Origin: Rubrivivax albus
Lineage (GTDB): Bacteria; Pseudomonadota; Gammaproteobacteria; Burkholderiales; Burkholderiaceae_C
Length of the DNA: 64,000 nucleotides
Assembly (NCBI RefSeq): GCF_004016515.1
Contig: NZ_SACT01000010.1
Coordinates: forward strand, 62,001 to 126,000
Direction of reading: 5' to 3'
Shown piece by piece: positions 26,039-33,836 of the stretch; positions within the stretch are counted from its first letter, which is position 1, and every line of letters begins with the position of its first letter. The notes below the pieces were generated by a model. That model saw only the letters and a program-made list of their open reading frames with translations. It did not search any database and was not told where the DNA came from. The translations under genes and the position numbers were made by a program.

Positions 26039-27412
26039 ATGCACGTACGCTCTCTCCCCCCGGCCTCCTCGCCCCTCACCCGGCCCTGCCAGGCTGCGCC
26101 GCGCCGGCCCTCGCCGCGCACCGGCGCTTCGCTCAGGCGCCTGGCCGTCGTCGTCGCGGCGGCTGCCGCCTGTTTCCCGGCCGCGGCCGTGGACATCGGC
26201 CCCTTCTTCACCCTGACCGGCTTTGCCAAGGCGGAAATGGTGCGGGGCAGCAACGTCTGCGACGAGTGCCAGAAGGAACCGAACGAGAACCGCCAGCGCG
26301 AGTGGGCCGACCCGCTCGTCTACGGCAAGGCCTACGGCAGCGACACCAGCACCACTGTGCTGTTTCAGCCCTACCTGGGCATGCAGGTCGACCTGCCCAA
26401 CGGCTTCAAGGCCGTGGGCCTGCTGAGCCAGCGCTGGCGCGACGGCAAGGTCGACATCGAGGGCGCGATCTACGAACGCAACATCGGCGTCCGCCACGAG
26501 GAGTACGGCACGCTGTCGATCGGTGCGATGACCAGCCGCAGCTGGGCGGTGGCCGACTTCCCCTACGCCTCGGACTTCGGCATCAGCGACGCCTGGGCGT
26601 CCAGCGGTGCCGGCTACGCCCTGCTGGGCCATGCCCTGCGCTACACCTCCCGCATCATGGACGTGATGGACGGTGACCTCGTGCTCGAGGCCACCTACGA
26701 CACCGGCCCCAGCGGCTGGGACCGGAACGACCCCTGGATGCTGGAGTTCTGGGGCAAGTACACCCGCGGCGGGCTGATGATCGACGCCTCGGTGCAGGTC
26801 TCGCGCAACGGTCAGCCGGTGTCCTGGGGCCATGCGCCCTTCTTCGGCCTGACCACCAACCCGGCCGACGACGACATCCTTGGTGGCTCGTCGCAGGGCA
26901 TCTTCCAGCTGATGGCGCGCTACTACTTCACGCCAAAGATCGAGGCCACCGCCGGCGTGCGCTTCAACCGGTGGAGCGGCGCCTACGCGGTGCCCACCAC
27001 CTTCGGCCGCGGCGGCCTGTGGAACAACATGTTCAACGTCGACTGGGGTGGCACCGACGCCAACGGCGTGCCCAACCCCGGCTACCCGGCGCGCACCACC
27101 GACCTGATGGCCGGCGTGCGCTACCTGCACGGCAAGTGGGCCTTCAACACCGGCATGGTCTACCTGGGCAAGGCCAGCACCGACAACCCCAGCGAGCGCG
27201 GCCAGAGCAACAGCGCGCTGATCAACACCGTGGGCGTGGACTACAACTTCGGCCACGGGATCCGGTTCTACGGCCTTGCCGGCATGGTGCACTACGACCG
27301 CAAGGGTCTGGCGCCGCTGTCCATGCCCAGCCACAACGCGTTCACCAACGTCGACCCGCGCGTCGCCACGCGCGGCAACTGGTTCGGCGTCGGCGCCGTC
27401 TTCACCTTCTGA
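26039..27412 (+). CDS. Outer-membrane porin
   Basis: 457 residues. After a basic N-terminus comes a signal segment (LAVVVAAAAACFPAAA), then VDIGPFFTLTGFAKAEMVRG, a typical start for betaproteobacterial porins. The body has alternating beta strands with aromatic girdle residues (FQLMARYYFTPKIEATAGVR, YLHGKWAFNTGMVYLGKA) and ends in VGAVFTF, the C-terminal Phe needed for insertion. It is the first gene of an operon with lipoprotein GH17, GH30, the phosphorylase and the symporter-GH17 fusion, and sits 20 bp after operator C. It probably passes gluco-oligosaccharides across the outer membrane. The first ATG is used; a later start at the signal core is possible. Confidence 0.82.
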   Translation: MHVRSLPPASSPLTRPCQAAPRRPSPRTGASLRRLAVVVAAAAACFPAAAVDIGPFFTLTGFAKAEMVRGSNVCDECQKEPNENRQREWADPLVYGKAYGSDTSTTVLFQPYLGMQVDLPNGFKAVGLLSQRWRDGKVDIEGAIYERNIGVRHEEYGTLSIGAMTSRSWAVADFPYASDFGISDAWASSGAGYALLGHALRYTSRIMDVMDGDLVLEATYDTGPSGWDRNDPWMLEFWGKYTRGGLMIDASVQVSRNGQPVSWGHAPFFGLTTNPADDDILGGSSQGIFQLMARYYFTPKIEATAGVRFNRWSGAYAVPTTFGRGGLWNNMFNVDWGGTDANGVPNPGYPARTTDLMAGVRYLHGKWAFNTGMVYLGKASTDNPSERGQSNSALINTVGVDYNFGHGIRFYGLAGMVHYDRKGLAPLSMPSHNAFTNVDPRVATRGNWFGVGAVFTF

Positions 27413-27422
27413 GGCCCGAGTC

Positions 27423-29168
27423 ATGATCTCCTGGATGTCCTCGATGGCGCTGCAGCACGGGCGCCGCCTTGCCGCCCTCCTGACGGCGGCCGTGCTCTCC
27501 CTCGTCGTCGCCGCCTGCGGCGGTGGTGGCTACCTCGACTCCCCGGTGTCGCTGACCGACCGCCGGGCCCTGCCGGCGGAGTTCACGTCGCGCACGGCCG
27601 CGGCCTACTCGCCCTACCGCACGGCGCTCAGCGAGGCCGACCTCGACGGCGAGGTCATCACCTACGCCAACGTGCTCCAGGACCTGCGCCTGGTGCAGGG
27701 TGCCGGTGTGGGCGTGATCCGCCTGTTCAGCAGCGCGCGCTTCGGCGAGCTGGTGCTGCGCGTGATCCGCGAGAACGGGCTCGACCTGAAGATGCAGCTC
27801 GGCGCCTACGTCTACAACCCGGTGGACGACGCCATGGAGGCGCAGAACCAGGCCGAGCTGGCCAGCCTGATCGACCTGTCCACCCGTTACAGCGACATCG
27901 TGCTCGCGGTCAGCGTCGGCAACGAGGCGATGGTGGACTTCTCCTTCCTGCAGATCCCGCCGGCGGTGATGGCGCGCTACATCAAGCAGGTCCGCGATGC
28001 CGTCACCCAGCCGGTGACGACCAACGACAACTGGTACTTCTGGGCCACCGCGCCCAACGCCGTGCTCGACGTGGTCGACTACGCCGCCGTGCACACCTAC
28101 CCGCTGCTGGACACCTTCTACTCGCCCGACACCTGGGACTGGCGCCAGCGCGACGTGCCGGCCGACGAACGTGCCGACGCGATGATGGACGCCGCCGTGC
28201 AGAGCGCGAAGAACGAGATCGCGGCCGTGCGCAACTACCTCGATCGCATCGGCCTGAGCACCATGCCGATCGTCATCGGCGAGACCGGCTGGACCGCCAT
28301 CGACTACAACGGCGACCCCACGCTGGGCTTCCGCGCCAGCCCGGTGAACCAGAAGATGTACTACGACCGGCTGGCCGCCTGGAAGGCCGAGCCGGCCGGC
28401 AACAAGCCGCCGGTGCAGATCTTCTACTTCCAGTCCTTCGACGAGCAATGGAAGAGCAGCGACGACGGCTGGGGCCTGTTCACGCGCGACCGCAAGGCCC
28501 GCTGCGTGGTGCAGGACATGAATCCGCCGAGCGCCGACTGGGTCTACGACACCTCGGTGTCCTGCGACCCGGCCACGGCGGTCTTCTTCGACCCGCCGAC
28601 CCCGACCGACCCGCTGGCCGACACCGTCAGCCGCTGGGTGCTGTTCTCCGACGCCCCGGCCGCCACCGGCGACCTGATCGCCACGGATCGCAGCTTCAAC
28701 CCGTTCGCCACCACCGTGGCGCCGCTCACCAGCGCCACCGCGGCCCCGGACGGCGGCAGCCAGAGCATCGCCATCACGGCCAACCCGCAGGTCTGGGGCT
28801 GGGGCTTCTTCCAGGCCGGCCCGGCGGTCAACATGACCGGCTTCGAGAACGGCCACGTCAACCTTTGGATCCGCACCAACGGCTACCCGGGCCGCATCGA
28901 GATCGGCGTCTGGACCGACACCGAGGAGCGCGAACAGGCCGAGGCCTACATCGCCATCGCGGCGGGCGACTACGGCTACTGCACCAACGACCAGTGGTGC
29001 CTGGTGTCGATCCCGGTGGCCGACTTCCTGGCGGCCAACCCTCGACTGGACCTGCGCTACGTCACCGCCGGCTTCGTGATCTCCGACATCTTCGACCGCA
29101 CGGGCAAGGCGCAGGGCACGAGCGGGCTTCCGCTGGTCTATGTCGACGGCATGTCCTGGACGCGCTGA
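27423..29168 (+). CDS. Lipoprotein GH17 beta-1,3-glucanase with C-terminal beta-sandwich
   Basis: 581 residues with a lipobox (LVVAAC), so anchored to a membrane by lipid. The GH17 TIM barrel spans about residues 50-380: GAGVGVIRLFSSARFGELVL, the acid/base Glu168 in VSVGNEAMVDF, TYPLLDTFYSP and the nucleophile Glu287 in VIGETGWTA. A further region of about 180 residues, with FFQAGPAVNMTGFENGHVNL and WIRTNGYPGRIEIGVWTD, looks like a carbohydrate-binding beta-sandwich. It likely trims beta-1,3-glucan at the outer surface or in the periplasm. It starts 11 nt after the porin stop; its end overlaps the GH30 frame. Confidence 0.87.
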   Translation: MISWMSSMALQHGRRLAALLTAAVLSLVVAACGGGGYLDSPVSLTDRRALPAEFTSRTAAAYSPYRTALSEADLDGEVITYANVLQDLRLVQGAGVGVIRLFSSARFGELVLRVIRENGLDLKMQLGAYVYNPVDDAMEAQNQAELASLIDLSTRYSDIVLAVSVGNEAMVDFSFLQIPPAVMARYIKQVRDAVTQPVTTNDNWYFWATAPNAVLDVVDYAAVHTYPLLDTFYSPDTWDWRQRDVPADERADAMMDAAVQSAKNEIAAVRNYLDRIGLSTMPIVIGETGWTAIDYNGDPTLGFRASPVNQKMYYDRLAAWKAEPAGNKPPVQIFYFQSFDEQWKSSDDGWGLFTRDRKARCVVQDMNPPSADWVYDTSVSCDPATAVFFDPPTPTDPLADTVSRWVLFSDAPAATGDLIATDRSFNPFATTVAPLTSATAAPDGGSQSIAITANPQVWGWGFFQAGPAVNMTGFENGHVNLWIRTNGYPGRIEIGVWTDTEEREQAEAYIAIAAGDYGYCTNDQWCLVSIPVADFLAANPRLDLRYVTAGFVISDIFDRTGKAQGTSGLPLVYVDGMSWTR

Positions 29169-30528
29169 CCCGGCCGCCTGGCGCGTGGTGATGACCGCGC
29201 GCGACGGTGGTGCGCGGCTCGCGGCGCAGCCCGTGGCCTCCGTGGCCCCGGGCGACGCCGACGGGCCGCGGGTTTCGATCGATGCCTCGCGCCGGTTCCA
29301 GACCGTGCTGGGTTTCGGCGGCGCCTTCACCGAGGCCGCGGCCGTCACCTGGCAGACGCTGCCCGAAGCCGAGCGCGAAGCCCTGCTGCAGGCCTACTTC
29401 GACCCGGCCACCGGCCACGGCTACACGCTGGGCCGCGTGCACATGGGCAGCTGCGACTTCTCGCTGGGCCACTACGCGCATGCCGACGTGCCGGGGGACC
29501 TGGCGCTGGAACATTTCAGCATCGCGCGCGACCGCGTGGCGCTGCTGCCGTTCCTGAAAGCGGCCCAGCGCGTGGCCGGGCGGCCGCTGACCCTGCTGGC
29601 GTCGCCCTGGAGCCCACCGGCCTGGATGAAGGACAACGGCCGGATGGCCCATGGCGGCCGGCTCAAGCCCGAATGCCGCGAGGCCTGGGCACGGTGCTTC
29701 GTGCGCTTCATCCAGGCCTATGCCGACGAAGGCGTGCCGATCTGGGGCGTGACGCTGCAGAATGAGCCGCTGGCCGTGCAGCGCTGGGACTCCTGCCTCT
29801 GGTCGGCCCAGGAGGAGCGCGACTTCGTGCGCGACCACCTCGGCCCGGCGCTGGACACGGCGGGCCTGGGCCACGTGAAGATCCTCGGCTGGGACCACAA
29901 CCGCGACCTCATGGTCGAACGTGCCAGCGTGCTCTATGGCGACCCGGACGCGGCGCGCCGCTTCTGGGGCCTGGCCTTCCACTGGTACGGCGAACCGCAC
30001 TTCGACCACGTGCGCCAGGTGCACGAGGCCTGGCCGGACAAGCAGCTGCTGTTCAGCGAAGGCTGCCAGGAAGGCGGCCCGCACTGGGACAGCTGGGCCG
30101 CCGCCGAGCGCTACGCGCTCGCCCTGGTGAACGACCTCAACCACGGCACCGTGGGCTGGATCGACTGGAACCTGCTGCTCGACGAGACCGGCGGCCCCAA
30201 CCACGTGGGCAACCTGTGCCACGCCCCGGTGCTGGTGGACCGCGCTGCGAACCGCTGGGTCGCGCAGCCGTCGTTCCACGTGCTCGGGCAGTTCGCGCGC
30301 TTCGTGGCCCCGGGCGCCCGGCGCGTGCTCTGCACCGCCACCCGAGAGGCCCTGGCCACCACCGCCCTCGCCAACCCCGACGGGTCGGTGGCGGTGGTGG
30401 TGCTCAACCGCGGTGATGAGGCCCTGTCCTGCGTGCTCACCCATGACGCCGGGCAAGGCCGCATCGACCTGCCGGCGCACGCCATCGCCACCTGCACCCT
30501 CCCGCCGGCGCTGCCGGCCGCCGCATGA
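29140..30528 (+). CDS. GH30-family glycosidase (beta-glucosidase or beta-1,6-glucanase type)
   Basis: 462 residues if ATG 29140 is used, which overlaps the previous gene by 29 nt and keeps the strand PAAWRVVMTARDGGARLA; ATG 29191 is the alternative. GH30 marks are VLGFGGAFTEAAAVTW, the acid/base Glu209 in WGVTLQNEPLAVQ and the nucleophile Glu307 in QLLFSEGCQEGG, followed by GWIDWNLLLDETGGPNHVGN. The catalytic pattern fits the GH30_1 subgroup (beta-glucosidase or glucocerebrosidase-like), while a beta-1,6-glucanase role would suit laminarin side branches. No signal peptide is visible, so it would work in the cytoplasm. It ends in ATGA overlap with the phosphorylase. Confidence 0.85.
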   Translation: MSTACPGRADPAAWRVVMTARDGGARLAAQPVASVAPGDADGPRVSIDASRRFQTVLGFGGAFTEAAAVTWQTLPEAEREALLQAYFDPATGHGYTLGRVHMGSCDFSLGHYAHADVPGDLALEHFSIARDRVALLPFLKAAQRVAGRPLTLLASPWSPPAWMKDNGRMAHGGRLKPECREAWARCFVRFIQAYADEGVPIWGVTLQNEPLAVQRWDSCLWSAQEERDFVRDHLGPALDTAGLGHVKILGWDHNRDLMVERASVLYGDPDAARRFWGLAFHWYGEPHFDHVRQVHEAWPDKQLLFSEGCQEGGPHWDSWAAAERYALALVNDLNHGTVGWIDWNLLLDETGGPNHVGNLCHAPVLVDRAANRWVAQPSFHVLGQFARFVAPGARRVLCTATREALATTALANPDGSVAVVVLNRGDEALSCVLTHDAGQGRIDLPAHAIATCTLPPALPAAA

Positions 30529-33500
30529 ACCCCACTCCACCGGCCCGCATGCAGGGCCAATTCGAGACCGACGCCGAAGGCGAGACCTGGTACCGCCTGG
30601 ACGGCATCGACGCCGCCGACCCCTTCTTCATGGCGCTGGCCGGCGACAGCGACCTCTGGGCCTTCGTGTCGTCGGCCGGCTCGCTGGCCGCCGGCCGCCA
30701 CGACGCCGAGGGCTCCTTCCTGCCCTATGAGACGGTGGACAAGATCCACCGCCGCTGGGAACACACCGGGCCGCGCACCTGGATCCGCGTCCACCGCAGC
30801 GGCGCCGCGCCACTGCTGTGGACGCCGTTCACGCCGCGGCTGGACGGCCGGGGCGGTGCACGCGCCCTGTGGAAGAACCTGTCGTCCACCCGCATCCGCT
30901 TCCGCGAGGACTGTCCCGAGGCCGGGCTGGCGTTCGAGTACGAGTGGTTCACCTCGGCCGAACTCGGCCTGGTGCGCAGCGCACGACTGCAGCTGCTGCC
31001 TGCGGCCGCGCCCGTCTGGGTGGACGTGCTCGACGGCGTGCTGAACCTGGTGCCGCCGGGGGTCAGCGTGCTGCTCAACAACACGATGAGCTGCCTGGCC
31101 GACGCCTACAAGTGGAACGAGGCCCTGGCCGGCGGCCGCCTGGGCCTGTACACGCTGTACGCCCAGATCTGGGACCGCGCCGAGCCCAAGGAATCGTTCC
31201 AGGCGCTGGTGGCCTGGCACGCCGGCCTGCCCGCCGGCACGCGCACGCTGCTGTCGGCGCACCAGGTGGGCGCCTTCTGCCGTGGCGGTGCGGTCCAGGC
31301 CGAGACGCTGACGCGTGGACGCCCTGGCGCCAGTCTGGCGCAGTTCACCGCCACCGTCGACGCTGCCGGGCTGGCCTGGCACCAGGTGATCGACGGGCCG
31401 CGCTCGCAGGTCGAGGTCGACGCGCTCGCGCGGCGCCTGGCCGCCGGCGACGGCACGGCCGAGCAGATCGTCGCGGCCCGCCGGCGCAACACCGCGGGTG
31501 TGGACGAGCTGCTGGCACGCGCCGACGGCCTGCAGCACTCCGGCGACCCGCTGGCCGCGGCCCACCACCGCGCCAACGTGCTGTTCAACATCATGCGCGG
31601 CGGCGTCTTCGTCGACGGCGCGAACATCGACCGCGACGACCTCGTGGCCTTCGCCCGCCAACGCCACCTGGCGCTGGGCGAAACGCTGGCCGAAGCCGCC
31701 GCCGCGTGGCCTGCGACGATGGCGCGCGCCGACCTGCTGGCCCGCGCGGCCGCGCTGGGCCCGCAGGTCGAGCGCCTGGCCATGGCCTACCTGCCGCTGA
31801 CCTTCAGCCGCCGCCATGGCGACCCCAGCCGGCCCTGGAACAAGTTCAGCGTGCGCGTGCGCGACGCCCAGGGCCGCCGCGTGCTGAACCACCAGGGCAA
31901 CTGGCGCGACATCTTCCAGAACTGGGAGGCGCTGGTGCCCAGCGAACCGGCTTGGGTGGGCTCGATGGTGGCCACCTTCGTCGGCGCGATGACGCCCGAC
32001 GGCTACAACCCCTACCGCATCGGCCGCGACGGCATCGACTGGGAGGCCATCGAGCCCGACGACCCCTGGAGCTACATCGGCTACTGGGGCGACCACCAGG
32101 TGGTCTACCTGCTGCGCCTGCTGGAGGCGGCGCAGGCACACGACCCGGCGCTGTTGGACGGGCTGTGGGACCGCGCGCTCTTTCCGTTCGCCGACGTGCC
32201 GTACCGCCTGAAGCCGCACGCCGAGCAGGTGCGCGCGCCCAAGCAGACCATTCACTTCGACCACGCCGCCCACGAGCGCGCCCACGCGCGCAAGGCGGCG
32301 CTGGGCTCCGACGGACTGCTGGTCTGCGACGCCGACGGCCAGCCTGTGCTGGCCACGCTGGGCGAGAAGCTGGCCAACATCGTGCTGGCCAAGGCCGGCA
32401 GCCTGCTGCCCGGCGGCGGCCTGTGGCTGCACACGCAGCGGCCGGAGTGGAACGACGCCAACAACGCGCTGGCCGGCTACGGCCTGTCGGTGGTGACGCT
32501 GGCGCACTTGCGCCGTTTCCTGGCCTGGCTGGCCGCATGGCCCCGCGCTGCCGCCCCGTTCGCGCTGCCGGCGGCCACGCTGCAGGCGTTGAAGGGTCTG
32601 CTGGCGCTGGTGCAGGCCACGCCAATCACCGCGGTGGACGATCCGGTGCAGCGCCGCCGCTTCCTGGACACTGCCGGGGCCTCGCTGGACGCCTGGCGCG
32701 CGGCGGCCTACCAGGGCGCCACCGGCCGTCAACCAGCCACGGCCCCTGAAGGCCTGCTGCCGGCGCTGGCCGAAGCCCTGCTGCCTCTGGTGGACGCCAC
32801 GCTTCAACGCTGCCGGCGGCCAGATGGCCTGTTCGACACCTACAACCTCGTCGCCTTCGGTGAGGGGACCGCCGAGGTCTCGCGCCTGTACCCCATGCTC
32901 GAAGGTCAGGTGGCCGTGCTGTCGGCCGGCCTGCTGGCCCCGGCCGAGGCCACGACGCTGCTGGACACGCTCTTCGCCAGCCCGATCTACACCGCCGATC
33001 GCGACAGCTTCCTGCTCTACCCGGACCGCGACCTGCCCCGCTTCCTGGCGCGCAACCGGCTCGACGACGACGCGCTCGCGCAACCGGTGTTGCAGCGTCT
33101 GCTCGCCGCCGGACGGCACGACCTGCTGCAGCAGCAGGCCGACGGCACCGTGCGCTTCGCCCCGGCGCTGGCGAGCCGTGGTGACCTCGAAGCCGCCGCT
33201 GCCGACCTGGGCCACGACCTGCCCGCGCTCGTGGGCATCTACGAACGCGTGCTGGGCCACCACGCCTTCACCGGCCGTTCCGGCACCATGTTCGGCTACG
33301 AGGGCCTGGGCTGCATCTACTGGCACATGGTGGCCAAGCTGCTGCTGGCCGTGCAGGAACAGGTATTCGCCGCACTCGACGCCGGCGACCCGGCCCTGCC
33401 CGCGCTGTGCCGGCACTACCGCCGCGTGCGCGACGGGCTGGGCTACAAGCGTGGCGCCGCGGCCTTCGGCGCCTTCCCGCTCGACCCCTACAGCCACACG

Positions 33501-33821
33501 CCTGGCGAGGGCGGCGCGCGCCAGCCCGGCATGACCGGCCAGGTGAAGGAGGAGATCCTCACCCGTTGGGGCGAACTGGGCCTGCGCATGCAGGGCGGCC
33601 AGGCCCGCTTCGACCCGGTGCTGCTGGACGCGGCCGAGGTGCCGCTGGACGGCGTGCTGCGGTTCACCTGGCGGCGCATCCCCTGCACCTGGCGGCGCGG
33701 CGCGGCCACCCGCCTGCGCGTGCGCACCGACGCCGGGTGGACCGACTGCCCCGACCGCCGCTTCGACCCCACCGGCGTCGTCGAGATCGAAGCCACCGTG
33801 GCGATCCCCGACAGACCCTGA
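30525..33821 (+). CDS. GH94-superfamily beta-glucan phosphorylase (GH149/GH161-like)
   Basis: 1098 residues without a signal peptide. The early half is a beta-sandwich (FMALAGDSDLWAFVSSAG, then RIRFREDCPEAGLAFEYEWF). The catalytic (alpha/alpha)6 part has NWRDIFQNWEALV, YIGYWGDHQVVYLLRLLE and RPEWNDANNALAGYGLSVVT, with Asp644 aligned to the general acid of cellobiose phosphorylases. A late segment reads GAFPLDPYSHTPGEGGARQP. Length and motifs are closest to the beta-1,3-oligoglucan phosphorylases of families GH149 and GH161, which release glucose-1-phosphate from the chain end, saving one ATP per glucose. I cannot decide between the two families by eye. Its place in a beta-1,3-glucan operon, 4-nt overlap with GH30 and 15 nt before the transporter, fits well. 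Confidence 0.72.
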   Translation: MNPTPPARMQGQFETDAEGETWYRLDGIDAADPFFMALAGDSDLWAFVSSAGSLAAGRHDAEGSFLPYETVDKIHRRWEHTGPRTWIRVHRSGAAPLLWTPFTPRLDGRGGARALWKNLSSTRIRFREDCPEAGLAFEYEWFTSAELGLVRSARLQLLPAAAPVWVDVLDGVLNLVPPGVSVLLNNTMSCLADAYKWNEALAGGRLGLYTLYAQIWDRAEPKESFQALVAWHAGLPAGTRTLLSAHQVGAFCRGGAVQAETLTRGRPGASLAQFTATVDAAGLAWHQVIDGPRSQVEVDALARRLAAGDGTAEQIVAARRRNTAGVDELLARADGLQHSGDPLAAAHHRANVLFNIMRGGVFVDGANIDRDDLVAFARQRHLALGETLAEAAAAWPATMARADLLARAAALGPQVERLAMAYLPLTFSRRHGDPSRPWNKFSVRVRDAQGRRVLNHQGNWRDIFQNWEALVPSEPAWVGSMVATFVGAMTPDGYNPYRIGRDGIDWEAIEPDDPWSYIGYWGDHQVVYLLRLLEAAQAHDPALLDGLWDRALFPFADVPYRLKPHAEQVRAPKQTIHFDHAAHERAHARKAALGSDGLLVCDADGQPVLATLGEKLANIVLAKAGSLLPGGGLWLHTQRPEWNDANNALAGYGLSVVTLAHLRRFLAWLAAWPRAAAPFALPAATLQALKGLLALVQATPITAVDDPVQRRRFLDTAGASLDAWRAAAYQGATGRQPATAPEGLLPALAEALLPLVDATLQRCRRPDGLFDTYNLVAFGEGTAEVSRLYPMLEGQVAVLSAGLLAPAEATTLLDTLFASPIYTADRDSFLLYPDRDLPRFLARNRLDDDALAQPVLQRLLAAGRHDLLQQQADGTVRFAPALASRGDLEAAAADLGHDLPALVGIYERVLGHHAFTGRSGTMFGYEGLGCIYWHMVAKLLLAVQEQVFAALDAGDPALPALCRHYRRVRDGLGYKRGAAAFGAFPLDPYSHTPGEGGARQPGMTGQVKEEILTRWGELGLRMQGGQARFDPVLLDAAEVPLDGVLRFTWRRIPCTWRRGAATRLRVRTDAGWTDCPDRRFDPTGVVEIEATVAIPDRP

Positions 33822-33836
33822 CCCCATCTCCCCACC

